Of a DNA stretch of 64,000 nt, positions 28,615 through 37,383 are shown piece after piece; within the stretch, counting starts at the first letter, position 1, and every line of letters begins with the position of its first letter. The notes beneath the pieces are model-generated. The model was not told where the DNA came from and did not search any database. It saw only the letters and a program-made list of their open reading frames with translations. A program made the position numbers and the translations under genes. The DNA is from Caldilineaceae bacterium (GTDB lineage Bacteria > Chloroflexota > Anaerolineae > Caldilineales > Caldilineaceae): contig JAHBVG010000019.1 in NCBI GenBank assembly GCA_019637695.1, positions 27,969 to 91,968 on the forward strand, read 5' to 3'.

Positions 28615-29522
28615 AGTCTGTAATTCTTTACAAATGACCAATGGGAAAAAAACTGTTGTCGGGGCCTTCCATCGGCGCGGTTAAGTAGACTTCTGCCAAA
28701 CCAATAGCCGGATTTCAACAGCGCCGAGATCTGAACCATCCCCCGAAAGAGAAATTCGGCGCGCGCGCCCTGGTGTTTGCGGAAATAACGGGCTTTGCTC
28801 TGGTAGAGGCGGAGGCGCTGTTGAGCAGAAGCGCGGTTGGCGCTCTGTCCGCCGTAGTGGATTACACGGGCGTCGGCGCAGTAAAAGACGGACCACCCGG
28901 CCTGCGCCATCCGGTAACACCAATCGGTCTCTTCTACATACATAAAATAGGTTTCATCCAGCAGGCCGATCTCGTCCAGCGCTGATCGTCTGGCCATGAG
29001 GCAGGCGCCGCCGACCCAATCACATTGGCGATTGTGTTGGCTTTCCTCAGGCGCGCCGCTGGGAAAATAGGGGCTGTAAAAACGCGAGGCCATACCAAAC
29101 AAGAGCAACCCTTCGGAAAGAAGGGTTGGAAATGTGTTGAACGAAGCCTGGAAGCTTTCATCTGGGTTGAGACATTGAGCGCCGACGATGCCAGCCTGGG
29201 GATGAAGGTCGGCAAAATCGATCAACTGTTGCAATGTATCCGGCAACACCATCGCATCGCTGTTGAGCAGCAGCACATACTCGCCAGCAGTGGCGCGGAT
29301 GGCCTGGTTGTTGGCGCGGGCGAAGCCGGCATTTTCCTCATTTTGAACTAGATGAACCTGGGGAAAGCTATGGCGCAGCATCTCCTGACTGCCATCCGTA
29401 GAGCCGTTGTCCACCACCCAGACATCAAATGTCCCCTGGGGCGGGTAGGCGTAGACAGCGGTCAGGCAGCTGGCGAGCAGCGTACGAGTATTCCAGTTGA
29501 CAATAATAATCGATAGTTTCAC
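28611..29522 (-). CDS. Glycosyltransferase family 2 (WbbL/rhamnosyltransferase-like)
   Basis: The protein has 303 residues, GT-A fold. KLSIIIVNWNTRTLLASCL and WVVDNGSTDGS bind the nucleotide, LLLNSDAMV is the D-x-D equivalent, and EETDWCYRMAQAGW supplies the ED/QxxRW-type catalytic region. WbbL-like members add rhamnose. The N-terminus overlaps the stop codon of the O-antigen polymerase-like gene as ATGA, as does its own stop with the next gene. Confidence 0.88.
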   Translation of the reverse strand: MKLSIIIVNWNTRTLLASCLTAVYAYPPQGTFDVWVVDNGSTDGSQEMLRHSFPQVHLVQNEENAGFARANNQAIRATAGEYVLLLNSDAMVLPDTLQQLIDFADLHPQAGIVGAQCLNPDESFQASFNTFPTLLSEGLLLFGMASRFYSPYFPSGAPEESQHNRQCDWVGGACLMARRSALDEIGLLDETYFMYVEETDWCYRMAQAGWSVFYCADARVIHYGGQSANRASAQQRLRLYQSKARYFRKHQGARAEFLFRGMVQISALLKSGYWFGRSLLNRADGRPRQQFFSHWSFVKNYRL

Positions 29523-30928
29523 GCCTCTACTTTGCCTTCGGGTTTACGCAGGTATAGTTGTTCCAAAACCACGAGCCCGCCCAGAAATAGCCAGCCCAAC
29601 ACACTGGCGCGGAAGCCGCCCAGGCCCACATTGTAGAAATAAGGCAGCACCCAATCCCCAAACGCCGCCGCGGCCATCGTCCCCACCAGCCCGCCCAAAG
29701 CACCGTAGACATAGGCCCGGGGAAAGCCTTCGGGTACGCGCTTGCGTAACTTCCAACCAAGCAGCCCCACCATGCCAAAAAACCAAGAGAACGAGATCAG
29801 GCCGACGAACCCTGTCTGCGCCAAAATGTCGATGAATTGGCTGTGCGAGTTGAAATAGACGGCATAACCGCGGATGGGGAAGAGCGGCGTGAACCAGCGA
29901 TAGTTGGCCCAGCCCAACCCGAAGACCGGACTTTCCGCAATCAGGTTGGCCATGATGATCCAGGCGTCGACGCGGGTTGAATAGCTGTACTCATCCGTGC
30001 TGATGATATAGCCGCTGAGGGCGAGCCCGGCCATAATCACAAAGGGCGACATAATCAGCCCCAACCGCCAGGAGTAAGCCACGAGAACGGCGCCCACGGT
30101 GATCAGCGGCGGCACCCAGCCCGATTTCCATCCACTTGTCAGCACATAGCCCACATAAAACACCATCAGCACGATCCCCAGTAAGGTGATCCGCCAGCCA
30201 GGGTGCAAGTGACGATTGAAGAGGGCCTGACTAAAGGCCAGTGCTACCACCCACACCCAGAGCAGGCTGCCGTGGATCCCCCGTTGAAAGAGCCTGCCGG
30301 TGATGGCACCGATTTCGGGGATAGCACGTCCCAAAATGTAGAGCATAGCAAACGCCAGGAAGACCCAGACCAGCGCCTGAAGCCAGCGAAGATCTCGGAA
30401 CTGGTTGCCCACGAGCAGGAAGGCGCCCGCCGAGAGGATCAGCACAGCCAGGCTTGCCACTTGCGCGCCCAGCGGCGCGGCATCGGCAAAGGCGTACCAG
30501 GGCAATTGACCAAACCCAAAGGAAAGGCCGCCCATCACGATCATCACCAGCAGTGGCAGTGTGGTAGACGAAGGAACCAGCGCGATCTTCTTCTGGTGCA
30601 GCAACATGGTAAGCAGCCATAACCCCAGCGCCAACGCCAGGATGATCATCGCCATGTTTAATCCGCTGGGGCCATGAAAGGGGATGAGCATACCGCCGAG
30701 GATCGTGGCAAAGATCCCAAGCTGCGGCCAGCGCAGTAAAAACCAGAGTCCACCGATCCCCAAGATGCCGCCCACTAAAAGCAAGGATTCTCGCTCCCGG
30801 TTCAGCCACGGCAGCCCCGTAGCCACAGCGAGAACGCCAAGCAAGATCATCCAGCGCAGGAGCGTCGATTTATCTCCCTGGCGCAACCAGAAATAGATTG
30901 GGGTGATGATTCCGCGCTGGCTTAACAT
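29519..30928 (-). CDS. O-antigen ligase/polymerase family membrane protein
   Basis: The protein has about 469 residues and at least ten helices. A large outer loop near residue 345-370 includes GLGWANYRWFTPLFPIRGYA and a NSHSQFIDILAQTGFVG segment, which is the conserved His-containing Wzy/WaaL region. The family joins or polymerises glycans carried on a polyprenyl lipid at the outer face. The ATG at 30928 was chosen; a TTG start eight codons earlier is possible. It starts the second gene train after a large repeat-rich spacer. Confidence 0.82.
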   Translation of the reverse strand: MLSQRGIITPIYFWLRQGDKSTLLRWMILLGVLAVATGLPWLNRERESLLLVGGILGIGGLWFLLRWPQLGIFATILGGMLIPFHGPSGLNMAMIILALALGLWLLTMLLHQKKIALVPSSTTLPLLVMIVMGGLSFGFGQLPWYAFADAAPLGAQVASLAVLILSAGAFLLVGNQFRDLRWLQALVWVFLAFAMLYILGRAIPEIGAITGRLFQRGIHGSLLWVWVVALAFSQALFNRHLHPGWRITLLGIVLMVFYVGYVLTSGWKSGWVPPLITVGAVLVAYSWRLGLIMSPFVIMAGLALSGYIISTDEYSYSTRVDAWIIMANLIAESPVFGLGWANYRWFTPLFPIRGYAVYFNSHSQFIDILAQTGFVGLISFSWFFGMVGLLGWKLRKRVPEGFPRAYVYGALGGLVGTMAAAAFGDWVLPYFYNVGLGGFRASVLGWLFLGGLVVLEQLYLRKPEGKVEA

Positions 30929-31139
30929 AGCGATCTGCAATCTTGGAAACAATAGGATGGTGTCGGTGTTGCCCTTGCTACTTCTAGAGGATACGAGTAG
31001 AAGCCCAGGATCACATAAGGAAAGAATTAGAGTTCTCTATCAAAGAGAATTGGGGACTGGGGACTGGGGATCGGGGATCAGGGACGCCGGTTGAGTTTGT
31101 CGAAACGAAGGAGTGGGGACAGAAATGAACAATGAAAAC

Positions 31140-31166
31140 GTAGGTCGGACTGTTAGTCCGACCTAC
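31140..31166 (+). repeat. GTAGGTCGGACT palindrome, copy 1
   Basis: GTAGGTCGGACT pairs with AGTCCGACCTAC over a GTT loop, a perfect 12-bp stem. No T-run follows. Confidence 0.7.
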
Positions 31167-31225
31167 AACGGCTATTTTCAGGTTAGGCAACACGACGGGT
31201 TGACACCGATAACGACGAAAATTGT

Positions 31226-31252
31226 GTAGGTCGGACTAACAGTCCGACCTAC
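31226..31252 (-). repeat. GTAGGTCGGACT palindrome, copy 2, inverted
   Basis: Identical stem with an AAC loop, so it is the reverse complement of copy 1. The pair may recombine or fold into one large cruciform. The core CGGACTnnnAGTCCG also occurs at 60531-60579. Confidence 0.7.
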
Positions 31253-31320
31253 AGTTATTTACACATCAGAGATTGGGCGATTAGATCTATGCTACCCGAT
31301 CCCCAGTCCCCAGTCCCTGA

Positions 31321-32730
31321 TCACTCACTTTCCAACACAATCCGGTTCTCCGGCAGGCCGGGATCATAAAGATAGACACGCATAAGGTATTGACGCGCTT
31401 CCACGTGGACATCGTAGACGCCGAACAGTTGCGTCTCTTTGCGCAGCCAGCGAGCTTTTTCCGGCGCGATCTCGGCCACGTTCATATCTTCGATGAACCA
31501 GACCCTTTGGCCCAGGCTATCGATCTTGTCGAGATCGACTCTGTAGAAGTTGGTACTCTTGTCTCCAAGATAGTATCTGCCAATATCAGAATGGGAAACA
31601 GCAATCACGTCTCCCTCTTGGCGGTGACGCTCTACCAATGCGATGGCGCCCTTCCAATCGTCGCGGTTGCCGTTTTGATATCGGTAATAAAGCATGTTCT
31701 GGCTGAGCGGTTCGGCGATCAACAAAAGTAGGATGCTGGCGGCAATGAGCTTTGTCTTCGGTGCGCCCATCAAATTGATCGCGGCCACCGCGGCCAATAC
31801 CAGCCAGGCCGTCAACGCCACAAAGGCATAGCGATTGGCGGCATACGAAACCAGCGAGATCGCCATCATCGCCACAATCGGGATGACGGCAGCCGAGCCT
31901 AACAGCAGCGCGCTGCGACTGCGTTGCATCAGCAGCACAACGAGGCCCGCCACCCCCATGAGGATCACTGGGATGGTGATATAAAAGACAATGCCGGCCA
32001 CGATCCAAAATGGGTTGTTGTTGATCCATGCCATCTGTGGCGCGAAATTGAGGAGACTATCGAGCCGGGAGCCGATGAACAATACAGCCAAGATCGCGCC
32101 AGGCACGATCAAAATCATCATGTTGCGCAGCGTCAGCCCGGCAGGCTTCTGGATCGGCAAGATCAAGAGCGCCAGGACGTAGATCCCCAACACGGGCACA
32201 ATGAAGAGCGCTGTCATCCGTTCGAGCATGGCCAGGCCGAGCAAAAGGAAGAAGGCGATCAGATAGCGGAAGCGGTTCTCTTCGAGCCACAAGTAAAAGG
32301 CAAAGAGGGCCAGGGTGTAAAAAAGCAGAATCGCCGTATAGAAGCGCGCATTTTGAGACCAATAGAGATGCCAGGGGGAAAGCGCCAACAACAGGCTGGC
32401 AAAGAGCGCGATCCCTGGGTTGAAGATCTTACGCACCGGCCAAAAGAGCAGGGGAACCGAGATCGCGCCAATCAGCGCCGAAACCAATCGAGCGCTCCAT
32501 TCACTTGTCCCCATCCACGCCAAGACAAACCCTGTCAACGTAGAAGAGAGGGCGCGGAGACCGGGTTCTGCAACCGCTGCTTGCGCATTGCGGATCGTGT
32601 AGATCTCGTCGCCCCAAAAGCTCCACTCGCCTAATTTGTAGAGGCGGAGCGCCAGCGCAAATAGGGTAATCAGCGCCAGGGAAAGATAGGAAAAAGCAGG
32701 GCGTTCGAGTATCTGCGAAAGCTTGGGCAT
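31321..32730 (-). CDS. GT39/GT83-type membrane glycosyltransferase (ArnT/PMT superfamily), copy 2
   Basis: The protein has about 469 residues and some eleven helices. The first outer loop has LGEWSFWGDEIYTIRNAQAA, with the Asp-Glu pair typical of the superfamily's catalytic loop. The C-terminal soluble end (VHVEARQYLMRVYLYDP) is outside the membrane. It is the last gene of the train from 47970. The ATG at 32730 is preferred over a GTG seven codons upstream. The family uses polyprenyl-phosphate sugars to modify glycans, lipids or proteins outside. Confidence 0.82.
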   Translation of the reverse strand: MPKLSQILERPAFSYLSLALITLFALALRLYKLGEWSFWGDEIYTIRNAQAAVAEPGLRALSSTLTGFVLAWMGTSEWSARLVSALIGAISVPLLFWPVRKIFNPGIALFASLLLALSPWHLYWSQNARFYTAILLFYTLALFAFYLWLEENRFRYLIAFFLLLGLAMLERMTALFIVPVLGIYVLALLILPIQKPAGLTLRNMMILIVPGAILAVLFIGSRLDSLLNFAPQMAWINNNPFWIVAGIVFYITIPVILMGVAGLVVLLMQRSRSALLLGSAAVIPIVAMMAISLVSYAANRYAFVALTAWLVLAAVAAINLMGAPKTKLIAASILLLLIAEPLSQNMLYYRYQNGNRDDWKGAIALVERHRQEGDVIAVSHSDIGRYYLGDKSTNFYRVDLDKIDSLGQRVWFIEDMNVAEIAPEKARWLRKETQLFGVYDVHVEARQYLMRVYLYDPGLPENRIVLESE

Positions 32731-32813
32731 AGACAATCGTCCACGAATCACGAATTACGAATCACTTTGTCTCCAGCATAGCGCGGAGAGAGGAGAAACA
32801 CATATGGCGCGGC

Positions 32814-34016
32814 TTAGAATTGTGTATCAACCAGGCGACGCTCTGCTACGCTTTCCACCAATTCAAGGAAATGGGGCATGACTGTGGCCCAGTTATATTT
32901 TTCGCGCACCAGCTCATAGCCATTGGCGGATAATTGTTGACGCAGGCCCGGCTCGTGGAAGAGCCGGAGCGTCGCATCCGCCATCTCTTGTGGGGTATCG
33001 GCAACGAGGAGATGGACGCCGGGTTGCGCGTCCAACCCCTCAGCCCCTTTGGAGGTAGCGATCACCGGCGTCCCCAAAGCCATGGATTCCAAAATTTTGA
33101 GCCGAGTGCCGCCGCCCGTATGCAGTGGAACGACGCTTGCCCACGAACGCGCCACCAATGGACGCACATCATCCACAAAGCCGGTGAGGGTGACATTCTC
33201 CTCGTTGGGGAGCGGGAGATCGGCGTGGTTGCCGGTGATGGTCAAATGCGCGTCGGGCACAGCCGCATGCACGCGCGGAAAGACCTCTCGCACAAACCAG
33301 CACATTCCTTCGTAGTTGGGTGAAAAGGTGAATGCGCCTGTGAAGATGAGACTGCTGGGCGTGGGTGTGGTGAGGAAGGGCGCGTAGCTTTCCACATCCA
33401 CACAGTTGGGGATAACATCGACCGCACAATAAGGGACGGCCAACGCCGAAACAAGCTGGCGTTCCCGTTCCGAGACGACGGTGCAGCGTTGGAATTGCCT
33501 GAGCACAGAGGCCAGATGATGACGGTGCTTGCTCCAGGTCAGCCCATAGCGGAACCGGCGCCAGGGCGAGTCCGAACGTGCGTATTGTTCATAGAGTACG
33601 CTCACTTCGGCTTCCTCAAAGATCGCCGGGATCTGCCGAAACGCATGGCGATAATGGTTAGCCGCATCGATCTGCGAGGCGATGACCAGATCGAAATTCT
33701 CTCGTCGTAGCGCATCCTCAATGGCATGTACCATATGCGGCGAGAAGGTGTCGATGACAGAGCGGGGTTTAGGGTTGAAAAAGTGGAGGCGGGCGCGCAG
33801 GCTGTCTGGCCGGTAGGCTGTCCACGGGACGACGCACACATCCTCGCAGAACGCCTGGAGCGGCGCCAGATCCGGCTCGATCCCAGGCTGATCGTTGAAC
33901 GAGATCAGGGTCACTTCATGGCGCTGGGCGACTCCGCGCAGCAGGTTATAGATCCGCAATTTGGATCCATTGCTGGGTGGGTACGGAAACCATCGGGATA
34001 TAAAAAGAATCTTCAT
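32814..34016 (-). CDS. Glycosyltransferase family 4-type
   Basis: The protein has 400 residues. KILFISRWFPYPPSNGSKLR opens the acceptor domain; the donor domain has FTGAFTFSPNYEGMCWF and VPLHTGGGTRLKILESMALG. It belongs with the genes at 26212 and 23432 to the stp1-like sub-branch with a G-G-G-x-R-x-K-I-L-E loop in place of E-x7-E. It starts as ATGA overlap with the stop of the preceding GT4, so the two are translationally coupled. Confidence 0.85.
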   Translation of the reverse strand: MKILFISRWFPYPPSNGSKLRIYNLLRGVAQRHEVTLISFNDQPGIEPDLAPLQAFCEDVCVVPWTAYRPDSLRARLHFFNPKPRSVIDTFSPHMVHAIEDALRRENFDLVIASQIDAANHYRHAFRQIPAIFEEAEVSVLYEQYARSDSPWRRFRYGLTWSKHRHHLASVLRQFQRCTVVSERERQLVSALAVPYCAVDVIPNCVDVESYAPFLTTPTPSSLIFTGAFTFSPNYEGMCWFVREVFPRVHAAVPDAHLTITGNHADLPLPNEENVTLTGFVDDVRPLVARSWASVVPLHTGGGTRLKILESMALGTPVIATSKGAEGLDAQPGVHLLVADTPQEMADATLRLFHEPGLRQQLSANGYELVREKYNWATVMPHFLELVESVAERRLVDTQF

Positions 34017-35257
34017 TTTTCGCCTACAACTCTCTGCAAATATGCTTCAATTTCAGCGCTCATCCGCCGGATGTCGAATTGTTGGGTTGCCATCTGCCGT
34101 CCACGTTCGCTCAACTGCTTGCGAAGAGTGGGCGAAGCGGACAGCCGCCGGATCTGCTCGGCCAACGCATGGGCATCCTCTGGGGGGAAGCGCAGCGCGT
34201 TTTCTTCGTCAATCAAGAGTTCACCCGCGCCGCCCGTGGCCGTCCCCACGACCACCACCCCCGCCGCCATCGCTTCGACCAACACCCGGCCAAAGGGTTC
34301 ATCCCAAATCGAGGTGAAGAGCAGGATGTCCGCATTTCGATAGATCCCCGGCATGGCGGAGGCTGGCTGTGGACCGAGCAGGGTGACGTACCGTTCAATG
34401 CCGTCGCCGTGGATGCGTTGGCGGAGGCCGTCCACATAATCTGGATCGCCGTCCCCGACAACGGTAAGGTGGATTGTAGGCGGATCAGGCTGGTGGACAA
34501 GTTTGCTCACTGCTTCCACCGCTGTATGGACGCCCTTCTCGTGGGTCAGCCGCCCGGCGTAGAGCAAGGAGAGGCTGCCGGTTTCATCCACAACTGCGCG
34601 ATGGCCGTTGCCATAGGGATGGAGATCCACGGCGCCGTAGATCACTGCGCTCTCGCCTACGGGGATGCCACGTTGTTCAAAGTCTTCGCACATGAAGCGC
34701 GTGGGGAAGATCACATGGGCAAATTGGAGCAAAGGCATCTCCTCGCCGGCCAGTACCTGATCGGCAGCCATTTTCAGCAGGGCTTTGGGCAGCCGGGTAA
34801 CCCAGTTGCGGGCGGGCGCTCGCCAATACTCTGCGTATTGGGTGGGGAGCATAGGCCAGTAATCGCCCATGTAATAGATCACGCGGCCAGGCAGACGGGC
34901 TTCGGCCAATGCGGGCAGGGATCGGGGTAGATTCCACATGCCCCAGACCAACACGGCGTCGGGGTCTTCGTCCTCAAGGATCTGGGTCAAACATTGTAGA
35001 TTTTCCGCCTCGCGCCGCTTACGACTCGTGAAAAACTCGACGCCGTTGCGCAACGAGACCAGCGGCATCTCCAAATGAAGTTCGCGACGGATCCACGCCC
35101 GTTCATCGGCCAGGCCAGGATCGGCAGGGCTGCGGCTGGTAAGCACAATGATCTCATGGCCGCGCTGGCGCAGATCCTCGGCGACTTCCTGGCACCAGCG
35201 TTCATAGCCGCCGCGGCTGGCGGGCGGGTAGAAGTTGCTGAGAAAGAGGAGTCTCAT
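34013..35257 (-). CDS. Glycosyltransferase family 4-type with E-x7-E
   Basis: The protein has 414 residues. RLLFLSNFYPPASRGGYERW at the N-terminus and ADILLFTSIWDEPFGRVL at the donor site show a full E-x7-E (DEPFGRVLVE). It is very like the gene at 35254 (FVLSNFYPPHVIGGMEQ and EEPFSRVILE), so the two are tandem paralogues that probably add related sugars. Both ends are ATGA overlaps. Confidence 0.87.
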   Translation of the reverse strand: MRLLFLSNFYPPASRGGYERWCQEVAEDLRQRGHEIIVLTSRSPADPGLADERAWIRRELHLEMPLVSLRNGVEFFTSRKRREAENLQCLTQILEDEDPDAVLVWGMWNLPRSLPALAEARLPGRVIYYMGDYWPMLPTQYAEYWRAPARNWVTRLPKALLKMAADQVLAGEEMPLLQFAHVIFPTRFMCEDFEQRGIPVGESAVIYGAVDLHPYGNGHRAVVDETGSLSLLYAGRLTHEKGVHTAVEAVSKLVHQPDPPTIHLTVVGDGDPDYVDGLRQRIHGDGIERYVTLLGPQPASAMPGIYRNADILLFTSIWDEPFGRVLVEAMAAGVVVVGTATGGAGELLIDEENALRFPPEDAHALAEQIRRLSASPTLRKQLSERGRQMATQQFDIRRMSAEIEAYLQRVVGEK

Positions 35258-36522
35258 TGCGCGACGCCCTGGCAGGTAACGAGACCCTGCCGTTCCAAAA
35301 TCTCCAGCAAATAGCCTTCAATGCGATCTACCATCTGTTCGATCCCGTAGCTGGCAACGACCTCCTGTTGGGCGGCAGCCGCCAGACGACTCGCGAGCGC
35401 AGGATCATCCCCCAACCTGACGATCTGCGCGGCCAATGCGGAGGCATCCTCCGCGGGGAAGGTTAGACCATTGGCGCCTTCTTTGAGGATCTCACGGGTG
35501 CCGCCTGTGGGCGCGCCGATCACCACCAATCCCAGCGCCATCGCTTCGAGGATCACCCGCGAGAAGGGTTCTTCCCAGATGGAGGGGAAGAGCAGCACGT
35601 CCGCTTTGCGCATAAGGTCGGGCATCTGCGCCCGTGGCGTCCAATCGATAAAGGTGACATAGGGCTGAAGGCCACTGCTTTCCACCATACGCTGGAGACG
35701 ATCCTTGTACTCAGGATGCCCCGCGCCCGCAATCGTCAAATGGATGTGCTGGCGCTCGGCCTCGTGGACGACAATCTCCAGCGCTTCCAGCGCCGTGTGG
35801 ACGCCTTTGTGTGGGGCCACATTGCCAGCGTAGAGCAAGGAAAGTTGTCCGGTCTGTTTTTGCCTGGGCGTGGGACGGAAGACGCTGAGATCAATGCCGG
35901 GGTAGATAATGCGGCAGTCGCCCAGGGGGATGCCTGCCTCGATCAGATCCTGACGCAGGGCTTCGCTGACACAGATGGCGTGTTCGAAGCGCAGGTGGAT
36001 CTCGCCTCGCTCCCGTTGCACCCGTTGCAGCGCCAGCTTTCCCAGCAGCCGCTTGGCGGGGTTGCGCCAGCCGTGCGCAGGGGATGTCTGCCAGTAGGCG
36101 GTGTGCATGTCAGGCTGGGCGGGCCAATCCTGGGCGAAGGAGTAGACGACGCGGCCGGGCAGTAGATCTTCCGCCAATTGCGCCAACGCCGGGGATAGAT
36201 TCCACATGCCCCAGATGAAGATGAGATCAGGCGCGTACTCCCCCACCAGACGACGTACATGGGCGAGATTCTCTCGCTCCTCTTGGGGCCAGCGCTGGAA
36301 AAAGTGCAGCGGGCGGTATCGCACAAGATCGCTCTCCAACGTCAGCAGGCGAAAGACATCATAATCCGCCGGGTCAGGCGTAGCATCCGCGCCATACCGG
36401 CTCGTCAACACCCAGACCTGATAGCCGCGGCTGCGCAGATGATCGACAGCTTCCTTACAGCGTTGCTCCATGCCGCCGATCACATGGGGAGGATAGAAGT
36501 TGGAGAGGACGAAGATTCGCAT
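35254..36522 (-). CDS. Glycosyltransferase family 4-type with E-x7-E
   Basis: The protein has 422 residues. RIFVLSNFYPPHVIGGMEQR opens it; IYPGIDLSVF and FPSIWEEPFSRVILEAMALG mark the donor site with E-x7-E. It is a tandem paralogue of the downstream gene at 34013. It follows the kinase-like gene by 15 bases. Confidence 0.87.
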   Translation of the reverse strand: MRIFVLSNFYPPHVIGGMEQRCKEAVDHLRSRGYQVWVLTSRYGADATPDPADYDVFRLLTLESDLVRYRPLHFFQRWPQEERENLAHVRRLVGEYAPDLIFIWGMWNLSPALAQLAEDLLPGRVVYSFAQDWPAQPDMHTAYWQTSPAHGWRNPAKRLLGKLALQRVQRERGEIHLRFEHAICVSEALRQDLIEAGIPLGDCRIIYPGIDLSVFRPTPRQKQTGQLSLLYAGNVAPHKGVHTALEALEIVVHEAERQHIHLTIAGAGHPEYKDRLQRMVESSGLQPYVTFIDWTPRAQMPDLMRKADVLLFPSIWEEPFSRVILEAMALGLVVIGAPTGGTREILKEGANGLTFPAEDASALAAQIVRLGDDPALASRLAAAAQQEVVASYGIEQMVDRIEGYLLEILERQGLVTCQGVAQ

Positions 36523-36537
36523 GATTGGATGTTCCCG

Positions 36538-37383
36538 TCAAGAGGTGGCGCTTTCTTTGCGATGGGTCCGTACCCGTTGCGGCCTGAAATTCCTGAGATT
36601 GGAGAGTACGTTGCTCGCCCCAATGATCAACTGCGGCAATAGCACCCGATGGGGAAATCGTTCGCCCAATTCCTTATAAAAAAGTGGATCGAGGAATATC
36701 GAACTCTTCTGGCGGCGTACTTCTGCCAGAATCTCCTTCACCCAGGTATGCTTCTCTGCCACCACGTCTAATTGCCTGCTAAAACTGTACCGGCAAGGGG
36801 CGTTATAGTCATAAGCCGGCGTGGGCAGGGTCTCTAGCTTCAGGTTCATTTGGTGAATACTGAGCAGGAGCATGGCAAAGCCATAGCCAAACCTGCCCTG
36901 ATCCAGATAGTGCGTATGGTTGATGGACTTGATGGCAAATCCATAATCGACAAAATGAAACTGCCCCTGCTCGGAGAGCAAAAAGTGGCCTACATCTGTA
37001 TCGCTCAACCCGATGCCACAATGTGACATTAAGTAGTGCTGCATGTGACAGTAAGCGCCAAATAGAATTTGACCGATCTTCTCGAAAGAGGAGAGAAGCC
37101 GCCAGTGGACGTTGTAGAGCGGGAAATATGGATAATGCAGCGCATCAACCTGGTTGTCAGATCCGATCAGCGAGATGACAGGCAAGCCAACTTCATTCTC
37201 CCGGATCTTTGCTGCGTAAGCGCGCAATCCATTCGCCGAAGTACCCTGTATGGGGCTATGGAAGATCTTCAAAATATGCTTACTACCACTCTCTTTATCT
37301 CGAACTAAATAGACAGTGCCTTCACCGCCCTGACCGATGATATGTAGAAATTCATAAGGGGACTCGAAATCAGGAGATATCAT
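36538..37383 (-). CDS. Protein-kinase-like protein with an altered catalytic loop
   Basis: The protein has 281 residues. The N-lobe is clear: glycine loop IIGQGGEGTVYLVRD and the ATP-binding Lys in HILKIFHSP. The catalytic loop aligns as CGIGLSDTDVGHFLLSEQG against the usual RGIIHRDIKPENLLLDEDG: His becomes Leu, the catalytic Asp stays, Lys becomes Asp and the Mg-binding Asn becomes His. DFG is DYG (FHFVDYGFAIK). So ATP may bind but ordinary phosphotransfer is doubtful. The position between GT2 and GT4 genes, with ATGA overlap to the GT2, suggests a role on glycan or lipid carriers as in WaaP/KdkA-type kinases, or as a regulator. Confidence is high for the fold, low for activity. Confidence 0.7.
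   Translation of the reverse strand: MISPDFESPYEFLHIIGQGGEGTVYLVRDKESGSKHILKIFHSPIQGTSANGLRAYAAKIRENEVGLPVISLIGSDNQVDALHYPYFPLYNVHWRLLSSFEKIGQILFGAYCHMQHYLMSHCGIGLSDTDVGHFLLSEQGQFHFVDYGFAIKSINHTHYLDQGRFGYGFAMLLLSIHQMNLKLETLPTPAYDYNAPCRYSFSRQLDVVAEKHTWVKEILAEVRRQKSSIFLDPLFYKELGERFPHRVLLPQLIIGASNVLSNLRNFRPQRVRTHRKESATS

Larger units (their letters stand above)
31053..31317. repeat. Nested intergenic repeat: G-rich inverted arms around two palindromes
   Basis: GGGACTGGGGACTGGGGAT continues to GGG at 31075; its exact 23-base reverse complement is at 31295-31317, ending three bases before the stop codon region of the GT39/83 gene. Two palindromes lie between (31140-31166, 31226-31252). The spacer 30929-31320 carries no gene. 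Confidence 0.75.

Noticed and set aside
31053..31317. Repeated G-rich words taken at first for a CRISPR array
   Set aside because: The repeats are inverted pairs and short tandem words without unique spacers of equal size, and no cas gene is near.
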